Below, in pieces: positions 7,454-16,647 of a DNA stretch of 64,000 nucleotides; within the stretch, counting starts at the first letter, position 1; each line of letters opens with the position of its first letter. The translations under genes were made by a program, and so were the position numbers. Origin of the DNA: Algoriphagus sp. AK58 (lineage in GTDB: Bacteria; Bacteroidota; Bacteroidia; Cytophagales; Cyclobacteriaceae); the NCBI RefSeq assembly GCF_014324365.1, contig NZ_QEIG01000008.1, positions 248,001-312,000 of the forward strand, in the 5' to 3' direction. Below the pieces are notes generated by a model. The model had not been told where the DNA came from. It worked only from the letters and a program-made list of their open reading frames with translations, and did not search any database.

Positions 7454-10400
7454 TCAAAACAGCGCGGAGACTTGCATTCTACCAACATGTACGACCCGGT
7501 CCAAACCCTCTGAGTTTCTTCCCTCATAGACCAAATTGAGTTGTAAACCTGTTCCAATCTTTTGAAGCCAACTTAAGTTCCAGGTGACATTGGTGCCCGG
7601 AGTGAGTGCCTGCAGCATTTCATAGCCTACCGGAGAATTTATTTCCCCATTGTAATCGATTTGGATCAGTTTGAGATTTCCCATTAGGGTGGTCTTGATA
7701 GCCTTTGCATACCTCAAATCCAATCCGACTTGGTGGGTTCTTGCCCTTTCTTCGTACTCGATGTTTTGGGTATTCTCTTTCCCCGTGAAGGAATAATTGC
7801 CAGTGATTCTAAAAAAGGGAGAAGGCTGCCAGGCTAATTCTGGTCCGATCATACTCTGGTTGATCGTGTAATTCCGATTTTCCAGAAAATCAGAAGCAGA
7901 TACTCGGTTACCCAATCCTCCAATCAGTCGTAATGTAGTGATTGAGTTAAAATTGTATCGGGTATTGAGTTTCCAATCCTTTTGAATTTGGTCTTCAAAT
8001 CCCCCGGACAGCAACTGCTTAAGCTGGGAGTCGAAGAGAGACAGGTCTAACCCATATTTTGCGGATGCCCTGTTAAAAAAGAAGGTGGTTCGGATTACCT
8101 GTCTAAGTGAGATAATTTCATTTCGGTCTATTCCACCAATAAAAGGATTGATCCGTACCCAGAACTCATCTGAAGTCACTTTTTTTTCCACGCTGAGACT
8201 GGAGGTATTTGAAAACTTCAAAAGAAAAGCTTTCAAGCCTCCTTGATTTTTCCAATCCTCTGGAAATCTGGCTTGCAGTCGGTAATTCAACAGGGTGGAA
8301 TAGGCTTGTATATAGGTATCCGTCGGGACAAAAACCTTGATATAGAGCTTCTCCTCCGGATTGATGGCAAGGTAAAACTCGTTGAGCTGCTGGATTCCAT
8401 CCCCATTATCATCTCTCCAAGTATGGGTGCCGTCTCCATTTGGGGCAGGCAAAAAGACAAATTCCCGCTGAAGTTCCCGTCCATTGCCCAAGGCATAGCT
8501 TATTTCATTTCGAATGAGGTTTTTACCGAGAGAACCTGTGTAGTCTATTTTTCCCAACAAGGTCAACTCAGTAGGCAATTCTCTTTGCAGAAATTCAAGT
8601 TCACGGTAAGTAAGCGTACTGGTAAGGCTGTGTTGATCCCACTGTTTGCGAAAAGCAAAATTGGTGGTGAATGCCTGCGTATCATCCAGAAGTTTTCCAT
8701 CAATCGGCAATCGATCCTGTCGCCAAGCTGCGTCGGCAGAAAAAGCATACCTCAGCGAATCGTTGCTTTTCAGAAATACAAGGTGTTCTTTAAAATTCAT
8801 TGCTGTCCTGAGAACCGAATCCCGCTCTGACTGTTTCAACGCATTCTGATCCAAAGAAAATTGGTATCCGGGAACAAGAATTTTGGAACGGTAACTCACG
8901 TTTCCTACATACCTGACCCAATCCGTTTGGAGGGTATCTTTATCGGCATTCAGGCGAAAGAAATCCTGCCTAACCCAGATTCTTTTCCCTAACTCGGCGT
9001 TCCAGACGGCATTATGCTGAACTCCATTGAGTTTATCAGCACGATTTCTCAGGTAGATTTTATAAAGAAAATTATTTCTGGAGTCTTTTTCCAAGGCAAG
9101 TTGAGTCCAAAATAGACGCTCTGCAGCAGCCTTTTCCAAATCTACGGGATCCAATCCCCAATCTCTGTCAAACTCGATATACCTAAAGCGGTCAATAAAA
9201 TTGAAATTGGTCGAATTATATTCCAGTTCAGTTTGGGCCTTTATTCGGTAGCCTTTCAACGCACCGATTTCCCGGTCCTCGGATTGAACCCCCAATTTCC
9301 ACGCTAATCCCTGATTATCTGCATCATCTTCAGTGGAAAAAAGGTTTTGATCCTGTGAGGAAAGCGCCAGCTCCGTATATACTTTTTCATGACTTCCCAA
9401 TTTCAATCTGGTGCCGGCCGTAGTCATGCGTTTTGAATCCGGTGCGGGAAGTTGAGTTAAAATGGAATAATCCGCCTGAGGCTGACCATTGACTCGGGGC
9501 ACAAACTCAAACACCGTCCCATTGGCCAATTGATTGATTCGCCTATAATCTCCCTGACCCAGAGGGACCTGGGAAAATGAAAGTGCAAAATGAGCCTTTT
9601 GGGGATCTGTAGAATATCGATAATAAGTGATCAACCGGCCTAGATCATCGACGTCTTCTACTTTTTCATACAAAATGCGTGTAGGATCAAACGCCACTGA
9701 ATCAATTCTAGGAATCACGGCATCTTCCACCTCATCACCTACAGAAGCCAAAAGTGCCTGTTCTTCGGGAGAAAACTCCGTAAACAGAGGTCTGTTCCGA
9801 TTGTCCTTTTCTTGATAATAATTCAGATAAACGTCCATCTTCCCATTGCTTTGCAGGTGATTGGCCCCCAAAATGGATCGAGAATAATTCCTCTCTGCAA
9901 ACTCAAAGTCAACTCTCACCCTTGAATATTGAGTAATCAGGACTTTAGGCGTAAATGTGATTTCGGCCTGATTGTAGTCGATGACGTAATCGGCATTAAA
10001 ACCTCTTTGCAATAATCTTCCATCCAAAAATACCCGCTCCGAATTAGCCATGATAATCACAAATCGCTCTCCATTCGGTCCATTGACCCGATAAGGACCT
10101 AAAACCCCTTCCAAAACAGGCACTTGGATAGAAGCAAATTTGCCTTTAGCTACTGAAGCAAACCCTTGAGTACTTGATTTCCAATTAGCTTTCAGTTGGT
10201 ACTGAGTAGTCAGTTGGATTCCCTGGACATTTTTATAATAACGCAAAAATTCAGATTGCCTCTGCTGAAGTACTACATCCCCTGCCGCAAGTCTGAAATT
10301 ATCATTGTAAAGCTCTATAAGCACATTATCGAAATCCTGAATTTGCTGGGTATTCCCCTCTGGCTGGAAAGGAACATTCTGATCGGTAATACTGGCCCGG

Positions 10401-10918
10401 ATTTTCAGATTTTCTCCGATCTCTCCTTCCAGTTGCAGATTCAAAGCCGAATTGACAAAGACATTCTGGGTATTCCCAAAGGACACTCCTCTTGTCAAAC
10501 TTCCTGTTTTGTAAAGAGTAGAACTAGGAAAAAGCTCTTCCTGAATATCCAATGGACTTACGGCAGCCACTCTGTTATCCTTAAACATTGCTGTGGAGTC
10601 ATAATCCTCTGCCAAGGTTCTTCTTGCAAAACTCCTGTCCAACCTTACAGCCAACGTTTTATAACAAATCTGCACTGAATCAGGTCTACTCTGTTCAGGA
10701 AATCTGATTTGAAGGGTTCTTTGTGAGGTAGAGTATACAAAAGGAAAGGAGTTGCCCTGCAGATCAGAAACCCGAATACTTGCCTCAATTGCAGTGAGTG
10801 AATCGAGAACTTGCGGAGATTCAAAGTCTTTGGAAATGACCCAACGGCATTTTTCCTGTGCCGCAGCTGTAAGCAAGGAGGCAAAAAATAAAATCCAAGA
10901 ACAAATCAATCGGCGCAT
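7454..10918 (-). CDS. very large outer-membrane protein of unknown function with a SprA-like N-terminal motif
   Basis: 1154 residues from the ATG at 10918; a TTG 27 bases upstream is less likely because the signal peptide starts at MRRLICSWILFF and ends near TAAAQ. A conserved block reads LTRGVSFGNTQNVFVNSALN, then LQLEGEIGENLKIRASITD and PEGNTQQIQDFDNVLIELY. This resembles the start of the barrel region of gliding protein SprA, though the protein is about half SprA's size. The rest alternates short strands rich in aromatic and charged residues, as in a large beta-barrel, ending GRMQVSALF. It follows the kinase gene with a 45-base gap. Family recognised only as a conserved Bacteroidota protein; no function assigned. 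Confidence 0.6.
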   Translation of the reverse strand: MRRLICSWILFFASLLTAAAQEKCRWVISKDFESPQVLDSLTAIEASIRVSDLQGNSFPFVYSTSQRTLQIRFPEQSRPDSVQICYKTLAVRLDRSFARRTLAEDYDSTAMFKDNRVAAVSPLDIQEELFPSSTLYKTGSLTRGVSFGNTQNVFVNSALNLQLEGEIGENLKIRASITDQNVPFQPEGNTQQIQDFDNVLIELYNDNFRLAAGDVVLQQRQSEFLRYYKNVQGIQLTTQYQLKANWKSSTQGFASVAKGKFASIQVPVLEGVLGPYRVNGPNGERFVIIMANSERVFLDGRLLQRGFNADYVIDYNQAEITFTPKVLITQYSRVRVDFEFAERNYSRSILGANHLQSNGKMDVYLNYYQEKDNRNRPLFTEFSPEEQALLASVGDEVEDAVIPRIDSVAFDPTRILYEKVEDVDDLGRLITYYRYSTDPQKAHFALSFSQVPLGQGDYRRINQLANGTVFEFVPRVNGQPQADYSILTQLPAPDSKRMTTAGTRLKLGSHEKVYTELALSSQDQNLFSTEDDADNQGLAWKLGVQSEDREIGALKGYRIKAQTELEYNSTNFNFIDRFRYIEFDRDWGLDPVDLEKAAAERLFWTQLALEKDSRNNFLYKIYLRNRADKLNGVQHNAVWNAELGKRIWVRQDFFRLNADKDTLQTDWVRYVGNVSYRSKILVPGYQFSLDQNALKQSERDSVLRTAMNFKEHLVFLKSNDSLRYAFSADAAWRQDRLPIDGKLLDDTQAFTTNFAFRKQWDQHSLTSTLTYRELEFLQRELPTELTLLGKIDYTGSLGKNLIRNEISYALGNGRELQREFVFLPAPNGDGTHTWRDDNGDGIQQLNEFYLAINPEEKLYIKVFVPTDTYIQAYSTLLNYRLQARFPEDWKNQGGLKAFLLKFSNTSSLSVEKKVTSDEFWVRINPFIGGIDRNEIISLRQVIRTTFFFNRASAKYGLDLSLFDSQLKQLLSGGFEDQIQKDWKLNTRYNFNSITTLRLIGGLGNRVSASDFLENRNYTINQSMIGPELAWQPSPFFRITGNYSFTGKENTQNIEYEERARTHQVGLDLRYAKAIKTTLMGNLKLIQIDYNGEINSPVGYEMLQALTPGTNVTWNLSWLQKIGTGLQLNLVYEGRNSEGLDRVVHVGRMQVSALF

Positions 10919-10963
10919 CAGACCCTTTGAAACTTTTTCTTTCAAGGTACTAAAAAGCCCAAA

Positions 10964-13900
10964 CTATTGAACTAGCGGAAAGGTGAGGTAGAAAGTGGTG
11001 CCCTTGCCAACTTCTGTCTCAAACCAGATTTTCCCACCTGCGGTCTCCACTCCACTTTTGGCAATGGCCAAGCCCAATCCGGAGCCTTGGCTTTTTGTAC
11101 TGAAATTTGGAATAAAGATTTTGTCCCGCAGATCATTGGGTATTCCCTTGCCATTATCCGTGATTTCTAAAAAAACCGCCTGCTCAGTCATCCATAACCA
11201 TATCCGAATGTGGGGTGTTTTACCAGGCTCAACAGCCTGAATCCCATTGATGATCAAATTAGAAATTACCCGTCCAAACAATTTATCATCCCCCATGATC
11301 GGAATATGCTCTGTGTAGGAATCATCCTGAAAGTCCAGTTGGATGCGCTTGTCGTTGATAAACAGGTCTAAGACTTTATTCAACACCTGCTTAAAGTTCA
11401 TCAACTCATTTTTGGGCAATGGCATTTTGGCAAAAGTAGAAAAAGACGATGCTATGCCACTCAGTGCATCCACTTGGTGGATGAGGGTTTCAAGTGATTT
11501 TTTAAGCTTTTCCTGATCCTCAAGCTTCCCCTCCTGCTCCAATCTCAGCAAATGTTGAAGAGTCAACTTCATAGGCGTCAGCGGATTTTTGATTTCATGC
11601 GCCACCTGTTTGGCCATTTCTCTCCAAGCGGATTCCTTTTCGGTTGAAGCCAAGACTTTCTTACTGGCCTCCAGCTTATAGAGCATGTTATTGTATTCGT
11701 TGACTAAGAGACCAATCTCATCTTTGGATGCCCAGTGCATGGGTTCGTTGTTGTCCAGACTGGTAGCCTTTAGTTTCTGAGTAAGCAATTTAAATGGAAG
11801 AGTCAGGTGCTTGGAAACGAAAGAGGAAACGATCAAAAACAGGATAAAGATGACTACGAAAGCATTGAAAATATTGCTGAGCACATCTGAAATGAGCGAG
11901 TTAAGCTCCGACTCAGACTCAAAAAATGGAACAGCCAAAATCCCTATCACGGATTGGTCTATTTGGGAAGGCACCGCAAGGTAGACCGTTTGGTACCGAA
12001 GCTTTCCTATCTGTTCTTCGACTAATACTTGAGAAAGGTTTTTTTCTATTATTCCTGCCAATGCGGCCGGATTAATTTGAGGCGCAAGAATCTTTTTTTC
12101 AAAAATATTGCTGCGATTAGAAGCTTCCAGGAAGCCTTCTTTGGTATACAAATGAATATCACTGGCAATCGTATTTGCGAGAGAATTAACCTCTTCATTG
12201 AGCAGGTCCCGATCTAAAGAAGATGGGTTTTGATTGCTGAAAAAGGAAACCAGATTGCTTTTAATTAGCGTGGCTTTTTGTATGTACTGCCTATTTAAGT
12301 CATCTCTGTAGCTTCCTGCCAATAACCCTATCGTGATAATGGATATGATGATGATGGGAAAAAAGAAAGCGAAATTAAGGTAAAGCTGAAGTTTGGTGGA
12401 ATAATTAAACTCGAAGTTTCTATACCCCTTCAGCAAGGTATTGAGCAGAATGGCCAGGAAAGTCAAAAACACAAAGGCAACAAAAAACAGAGAAATATTT
12501 CCGAAAAATCGGGATATAGAATTGATCGGAGAAGACAGAATAATCAACTCATCTCCATTTCGAACCCCGAAATGATGATACCCCATAGCAATGATCCCCG
12601 ATTCAAACAACTGCTCCCTAGTAAGCTCATTTTGAAATTCTTCTTGATAGAAGTTAAATGTGCCAGAGCTCCGAATCAGCTCTCCCTCTCTGAAGACCGC
12701 ATAGTCGAACGAAACCGGATCCAGCTTTTCTGCATACTTTTTATCCAAGAGTAATTTTGGATAGACACTACCTGCCTGGATTCTCAATTGGTTCAGCTCC
12801 AGATAGATCGTCCCAAGCAGGTTGTTTTCCCTCACTATCGGAATAAAGGAGACAAACTTATTTCCCAAGCTGGTTTCTTTTCCTCGGATGAAATATAAAT
12901 CTCTGACTCCGGTGGCATAATCACTTTTCACAAAGGTCTGCCTAAGGTCTCTTAAATCTCCCCCATCTGTGGGGCCCAAGATTTGAGCTCCTGAAGACGA
13001 AAAAACCCGAATAAGAACTTCAAATTGATCAAAATAATTGTCCAGATAGATCTTTCGGATCTTGGTCTCTATGGGATCTTTGGATAGTAAAGGATCGGCA
13101 AGACGATTTTGGATAAAGAGGTCGTTTTTCAACCGCGAAAAAATATCACCCAGGAAAAATTCCGTCATGACATCATTCTCAATAAGATTCTGATTGGCAA
13201 AGCTGACCTTAGATTGGATCAACCGTTCTCGTTCTGTTTGAAAAGTACTGATCCCCGAAATCACCGCTGTGACCAGGCAAGCATAAAAAAACGTCAGAAA
13301 AGTATCTAAACCAAGGCGAAAAACATTTTGAAAGAGTTCAAACCGGATAATGGTGAATAAAAAAATAAAATGGATCAACCCTGCGATTCCCACCCAAAAT
13401 CCGGAAACAAAACAAAACACCAATACGGGAACAGCCCAAAAAAGAAGGAAACGATAGCAAATGGATTTATCCCTATTGACATGGAGCAACAAGCTAATCA
13501 GGGTAAGGCTCAACAGGACATATACGGAGCCCCATAGGAAAAGAATCAAAAAGCTCAGCCCCTTAAACCAATCAAATGAAGGAATAGAGCGTATATCAAG
13601 GATCCATTGGGAATTGAAAATCAAATCTCTTGGCAAAAACCAAATTAATCCGAATAGAAAAGTAGTACCAATAAGCACCAAGAGAATTGCCCATTCCAAA
13701 CGGAATTTTTGGCTCCAAGAAATGGACTTTTGAAAGGTGATTTTTGAAGCCAATTGAAAAATCACCAAACCAAGAATAAGTACAGCACATAACGTATTGA
13801 GCAACAAATCTCCCAGGCTGGGATTGAACCAAGAGCTGGCATAATTGGAGGGGTCAAACAATGGGAAATCAAAAAAATCACCTGGAAAATCCAAGCTAAT

Positions 13901-14671
13901 CATCCCCAGTCGGATTAAAGCCAAAATCAGGAATCCATACCCTATGGTCTGCCAGGGATATCCTTTTCTCCACTTCTTCCTCAGAAAATCGAAGCTAAAC
14001 AGAAAATAAAGGAGAAAGACAGAGCAAATGAAAATCAACAATGGGGTATTGGAAACCCTACCTACAGATTCAAAACCCAATTGGAAATTGATTCCAAAGA
14101 GGAATTTTCCCGATTCACTCTTGATTTGGTAGTTTCCCTCCTCGGGATTGGAAAAAATCTGAAATCGGTCATTTCCAAATATTTCCGGATTGGGCCCTGT
14201 TTTTACATAGTCATTTTCGATAGTTCCAGGCCAGATCAAACGGAAAGTTTGTACGAGAAAATAATCCGAGGTATTTCTTTTTAATTTTCTGATTTTCACC
14301 AAAAAGGTACCAAAAGGATCTTCCAAGACTTGGTACTCTTTGCTTAAATCCAAATTGGCAAAATCCAAGGTAACCGTGAAATCGGACCAAAAAATCAATT
14401 TCCCCTCAGGGTCAAGAATGAAAAACGGCTGAGAATGCTTCTGTTTGCTGATTCCATCAAAACTAATAGGCTCTTCTGGCCTGATGTCCATCAAAATTTG
14501 AATGAAATCTTCATCAAATTTTTTGTCGACTTGATGAATTCTCCTTTGGATAGATTCCAAGTATTCCTCTTCCTGACTTTTCTGAAAAACAAAAAAATTC
14601 AGGATTAATACGATCAACAGAAGAAAGACACTGATCAAAATGACCAATGTGCGAATGGGGAGTTTCATCAT
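10964..14671 (-). CDS. NtrY-like membrane sensor histidine kinase
   Basis: 1235 residues from the tandem ATGATG at 14671/14668. The frame extends to a TTG at 14707, but that codon lies in the loop of the upstream terminator, so it was rejected. Several TM helices alternate with extracytoplasmic loops in the first 850 residues. Then come a HAMP-like stretch (LTLPFKLLTQKLKATSL), the H box AHEIKNPLTPMKLT (phospho-acceptor about His1025), the N box SNLIINGIQAV, G1 DNGKGIP and G2 GSGLGLAIAK. H-box wording and layout match NtrY/PorY-type kinases. No response regulator gene is adjacent, so it is an orphan here. It lies between the respiratory block and the giant outer-membrane protein gene. Confidence 0.88.
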   Translation of the reverse strand: MMKLPIRTLVILISVFLLLIVLILNFFVFQKSQEEEYLESIQRRIHQVDKKFDEDFIQILMDIRPEEPISFDGISKQKHSQPFFILDPEGKLIFWSDFTVTLDFANLDLSKEYQVLEDPFGTFLVKIRKLKRNTSDYFLVQTFRLIWPGTIENDYVKTGPNPEIFGNDRFQIFSNPEEGNYQIKSESGKFLFGINFQLGFESVGRVSNTPLLIFICSVFLLYFLFSFDFLRKKWRKGYPWQTIGYGFLILALIRLGMISLDFPGDFFDFPLFDPSNYASSWFNPSLGDLLLNTLCAVLILGLVIFQLASKITFQKSISWSQKFRLEWAILLVLIGTTFLFGLIWFLPRDLIFNSQWILDIRSIPSFDWFKGLSFLILFLWGSVYVLLSLTLISLLLHVNRDKSICYRFLLFWAVPVLVFCFVSGFWVGIAGLIHFIFLFTIIRFELFQNVFRLGLDTFLTFFYACLVTAVISGISTFQTERERLIQSKVSFANQNLIENDVMTEFFLGDIFSRLKNDLFIQNRLADPLLSKDPIETKIRKIYLDNYFDQFEVLIRVFSSSGAQILGPTDGGDLRDLRQTFVKSDYATGVRDLYFIRGKETSLGNKFVSFIPIVRENNLLGTIYLELNQLRIQAGSVYPKLLLDKKYAEKLDPVSFDYAVFREGELIRSSGTFNFYQEEFQNELTREQLFESGIIAMGYHHFGVRNGDELIILSSPINSISRFFGNISLFFVAFVFLTFLAILLNTLLKGYRNFEFNYSTKLQLYLNFAFFFPIIIISIITIGLLAGSYRDDLNRQYIQKATLIKSNLVSFFSNQNPSSLDRDLLNEEVNSLANTIASDIHLYTKEGFLEASNRSNIFEKKILAPQINPAALAGIIEKNLSQVLVEEQIGKLRYQTVYLAVPSQIDQSVIGILAVPFFESESELNSLISDVLSNIFNAFVVIFILFLIVSSFVSKHLTLPFKLLTQKLKATSLDNNEPMHWASKDEIGLLVNEYNNMLYKLEASKKVLASTEKESAWREMAKQVAHEIKNPLTPMKLTLQHLLRLEQEGKLEDQEKLKKSLETLIHQVDALSGIASSFSTFAKMPLPKNELMNFKQVLNKVLDLFINDKRIQLDFQDDSYTEHIPIMGDDKLFGRVISNLIINGIQAVEPGKTPHIRIWLWMTEQAVFLEITDNGKGIPNDLRDKIFIPNFSTKSQGSGLGLAIAKSGVETAGGKIWFETEVGKGTTFYLTFPLVQ

Positions 14672-14679
14672 GCAGGCTA

Positions 14680-14717
14680 AAAATAAAAAAGCAAAGTCTG
14701 CTATCAAACTTTGCTTT
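14680..14717 (-). terminator. strong intrinsic terminator just before the histidine kinase start
   Basis: On the minus strand AAAGCAAAGT (14717-14708) pairs with ACTTTGCTTT (14697-14688): a perfect 10-bp stem, 10-base loop, then TTTATTTTT. It starts 9 bases after the stop of the small Cys-protein gene and its T-tract ends about 10 bases before the kinase ATG. Confidence 0.85.
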
Positions 14718-14725
14718 CTGTTCTC

Positions 14726-14971
14726 TTATCTGACGGTCAATTTTGCTTTCTTTTTCTTGGCAGTCCTATACCAAAAAAATCCGATAATTGCCGCCATCAA
14801 ATAAGGCATCACAAAGAGATAGAGTATCCCATTGTTGAGTCCTGCACCTATGGTAGTCTCTCCGTTACTTACGTTATTTTCTACCGAAGCCCTACACATC
14901 GCACATTGAGCTGATGCTGTAAGATGTAGAAAAAGAGCAAGAAGAGAAAGAAGGCTTACTTTGAGTTTCAT
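14726..14971 (-). CDS. small membrane protein with CAMC motif, oxidase-cluster associated
   Basis: 81 residues: signal or TM segment (residues 1-22, ending TASAQ), then CAMCRASVENNVSNGE, a second TM helix (ILYLFVMPYLMAAIIGFFWY) and a basic tail KKKKAKLTVR. The Cys-x2-Cys pair just after the signal would face the periplasm and could bind metal or be redox active. I know proteins like this only as conserved unknowns at the end of Bacteroidota oxidase clusters. It follows the DUF420 gene by 37 bases and precedes a terminator, so it closes the sco1 transcript. A role in oxidase assembly is inferred from position. Confidence 0.65.
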   Translation of the reverse strand: MKLKVSLLSLLALFLHLTASAQCAMCRASVENNVSNGETTIGAGLNNGILYLFVMPYLMAAIIGFFWYRTAKKKKAKLTVR

Positions 14972-15008
14972 ATCACTTTTGAATCATGCTAAGACTTAGG
15001 TTCAAGCC

Positions 15009-15566
15009 TTAGTGGGTGTAATAAGGAGAGATCATCAAATAAACTATGACACCCGTAACCGAGACATACAACCAGATCGGGTAGGCAAATTTAACCACTT
15101 TCCGGTGTTTTTCCTTTTGATCAGTATACCCATAATAGTAGGCAAACAGAATCGGAAAAAGCGCAACCGCTGCAAGAAGAATATGGGAGATCAAAAGGAA
15201 GTAATAAATAGGCCTGACAATCCCTTCACCACCGAAAGAAGTACTTTCGGCAGCCCCATGATAGATTACATAAGAAACCAGAAAGACAGCACCCAGCACA
15301 AAAGCGACTGTCATCGTAGCGCCATGTAAGGAATATTTCTTCTGCTTGATGAAAACCAAACCCACAATCAAAGCAATGGATGCAGCTGTGTTGATGACAG
15401 CATTCAGGTGAGGAAGAAAATACACCCAATCGCCAAGAGAGGTGATTTTTGCAGGCATAAACAGGAGCACTGCCACCGCCAGAGGAATGGCAATGGAAAT
15501 TCCTATAATCCAATTTTTGACTTTTGCTTCATTTTGAAGCGCTACAGAATTACTTGCTTTTGTCAT
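15009..15566 (-). CDS. DUF420 membrane protein, probable cytochrome oxidase assembly factor (CtaM-like)
   Basis: 185 residues with about five TM helices (for example NWIIGISIAIPLAVAVLLF, AVINTAASIALIVGLVFI, VAFVLGAVFLVSYVIYH, ISHILLAAVALFPILFAYYY). The YHGAAESTSFGGEG loop and the HILLA...Y helix fit the DUF420 family; the Bacillus member CtaM is needed for aa3-type oxidase maturation. It overlaps the 3' end of the Sco1 gene by 17 bases, pointing to translational coupling and a shared role in oxidase biogenesis. Confidence 0.8.
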   Translation of the reverse strand: MTKASNSVALQNEAKVKNWIIGISIAIPLAVAVLLFMPAKITSLGDWVYFLPHLNAVINTAASIALIVGLVFIKQKKYSLHGATMTVAFVLGAVFLVSYVIYHGAAESTSFGGEGIVRPIYYFLLISHILLAAVALFPILFAYYYGYTDQKEKHRKVVKFAYPIWLYVSVTGVIVYLMISPYYTH

Positions 15567-16221
15567 GTAACAACACTTTTGTTTCCAACATCAATAAATC
15601 CACATCTTCACGGTTTGTTCCGCTATAGTATCCACGAATCCTTCCCTCTTCATCAATCAGGATAAATTTGTCACTGTGCACGAAATCATCCGGAACCCCG
15701 TTGCCATCCAAAGTAGGAAGGATAAAGCCACAACGGGCTAATTGATAGGTTTCTTCTTTAGGACCTGAGAGAAAATGCCATTTGCCGGAAATAGCATGAT
15801 GCTCATTGGCATATTCCTTTAAAATCTCCGGAGTGTCGTACTCAGGATCTATACTGATAGACATGATCTGGACTTTTGTTTCATCCCGAAACATGTCATT
15901 CACACGTTCCATTTCTTTGGACATCACAGGACAAATGCTCGGGCAGGAAGTGAAGAAGAAATCCACGATGGTGATTTTCCCCCGCATTTGAGCTCTCCCG
16001 ATTTTTTGACCATCCTGATTGGTAAAGGAAAATTCAGGAATATAATGCTGGGAGCTATCAGAAACGGGGCATTCCTTAAAAGGATTATCGACTCCGTTCT
16101 GAAAATAGATGGGAAGGTCGTATTCATTAGTGCCGAACCCTCTCAGAAACATAAAGATCAAAACAGGGATCAGTAAAATGCATACTAGAACCATTCCCTG
16201 AAGAATTCTCAAACTTCGCAT
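15550..16221 (-). CDS. SCO1/SenC/PrrC family copper chaperone
   Basis: 223 residues: an N-terminal anchor helix (residues 7-27) and a thioredoxin-fold domain with the copper-binding motif TSCPSICP (Cys93-x3-Cys97) and the conserved distal His in DDFVHSDKF. Sco proteins deliver copper to, or reduce, the CuA site of oxidase subunit II. The gene starts a short transcript (sco1, DUF420, small Cys protein) downstream of the main oxidase operon; a terminator hairpin lies in the 76-base spacer. Confidence 0.92.
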   Translation of the reverse strand: MRSLRILQGMVLVCILLIPVLIFMFLRGFGTNEYDLPIYFQNGVDNPFKECPVSDSSQHYIPEFSFTNQDGQKIGRAQMRGKITIVDFFFTSCPSICPVMSKEMERVNDMFRDETKVQIMSISIDPEYDTPEILKEYANEHHAISGKWHFLSGPKEETYQLARCGFILPTLDGNGVPDDFVHSDKFILIDEEGRIRGYYSGTNREDVDLLMLETKVLLHDKSK

Positions 16222-16234
16222 ATGGAATATTTAA

Positions 16235-16268
16235 CAAAAAAGAAGGTTGAAGTGATTCACTCCAACCT
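16235..16268 (-). terminator. intrinsic terminator between oxidase subunit IV and sco1
   Basis: On the minus strand AGGTTGGAGTGA and TCACTTCAACCT (16268-16244) form a long stem with one G-U pair and a tight loop, followed by TCTTTTTTG. It lies 30 bases past the subunit IV stop and marks the end of the act/oxidase operon; read-through into sco1 is possible. Confidence 0.75.
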
Positions 16269-16297
16269 GCCTTTTTTTAAGATTATTTATTTTCTTT

Positions 16298-16627
16298 TTA
16301 CCAACGCATCAAAAAGATGTCAGAACCTTCCTTGATCAAAGCAATTACCAGCCATACCAAGAAAATCAAAGGCACAATGATGGAATAGAATAAGGGCTTC
16401 ACTTCATCCCCAAGGTGCATAAACTCCATCATGATATATTTCGCCTTCCAGATTGTCAGGATAATAAACAGAGCATAAAGAAGAATACCTCTGTCCATTG
16501 TAAAGGCCATGATAAATTCCGCAACCGTGATTGCAAGAAGGATACCTGCTGTTTTCCAGATTTTCTTGATCTTCTCCTCGTTTCTAGGCTCTACTTGGAG
16601 CGTGGATTTAGTGTCTTGAATTTCCAT
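16298..16627 (-). CDS. cytochrome c oxidase subunit IV family protein
   Basis: 109 residues from the ATG at 16627; an upstream in-frame start (16684) would overlap the subunit III gene and adds no membrane segment. Three TM helices: IWKTAGILLAITVAEFIMAF, ILLYALFIILTIWKAKYIMM, and SIIVPLIFLVWLVIALI, with MEFMHLGDEVK between the last two. This is the prokaryotic COX4/CyoD-type small subunit that stabilises the oxidase. Last gene of the main oxidase operon, 20 bases after the subunit III stop. Confidence 0.85.
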   Translation of the reverse strand: MEIQDTKSTLQVEPRNEEKIKKIWKTAGILLAITVAEFIMAFTMDRGILLYALFIILTIWKAKYIMMEFMHLGDEVKPLFYSIIVPLIFLVWLVIALIKEGSDIFLMRW

Positions 16628-16647
16628 ATTTCGAAGATTTTTTAAGC

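Noticed and set aside
14672..14707. TTG-initiated extension of the histidine kinase
   Set aside because: The extension lies in the loop and descending arm of a strong terminator; tandem ATG codons just after it suit the TM start.
16238..16280. Plus-strand terminator at the subunit IV/sco1 hairpin
   Set aside because: A T-tract also follows on the plus strand, but no plus-strand gene lies upstream, so only the minus-strand reading is reported.
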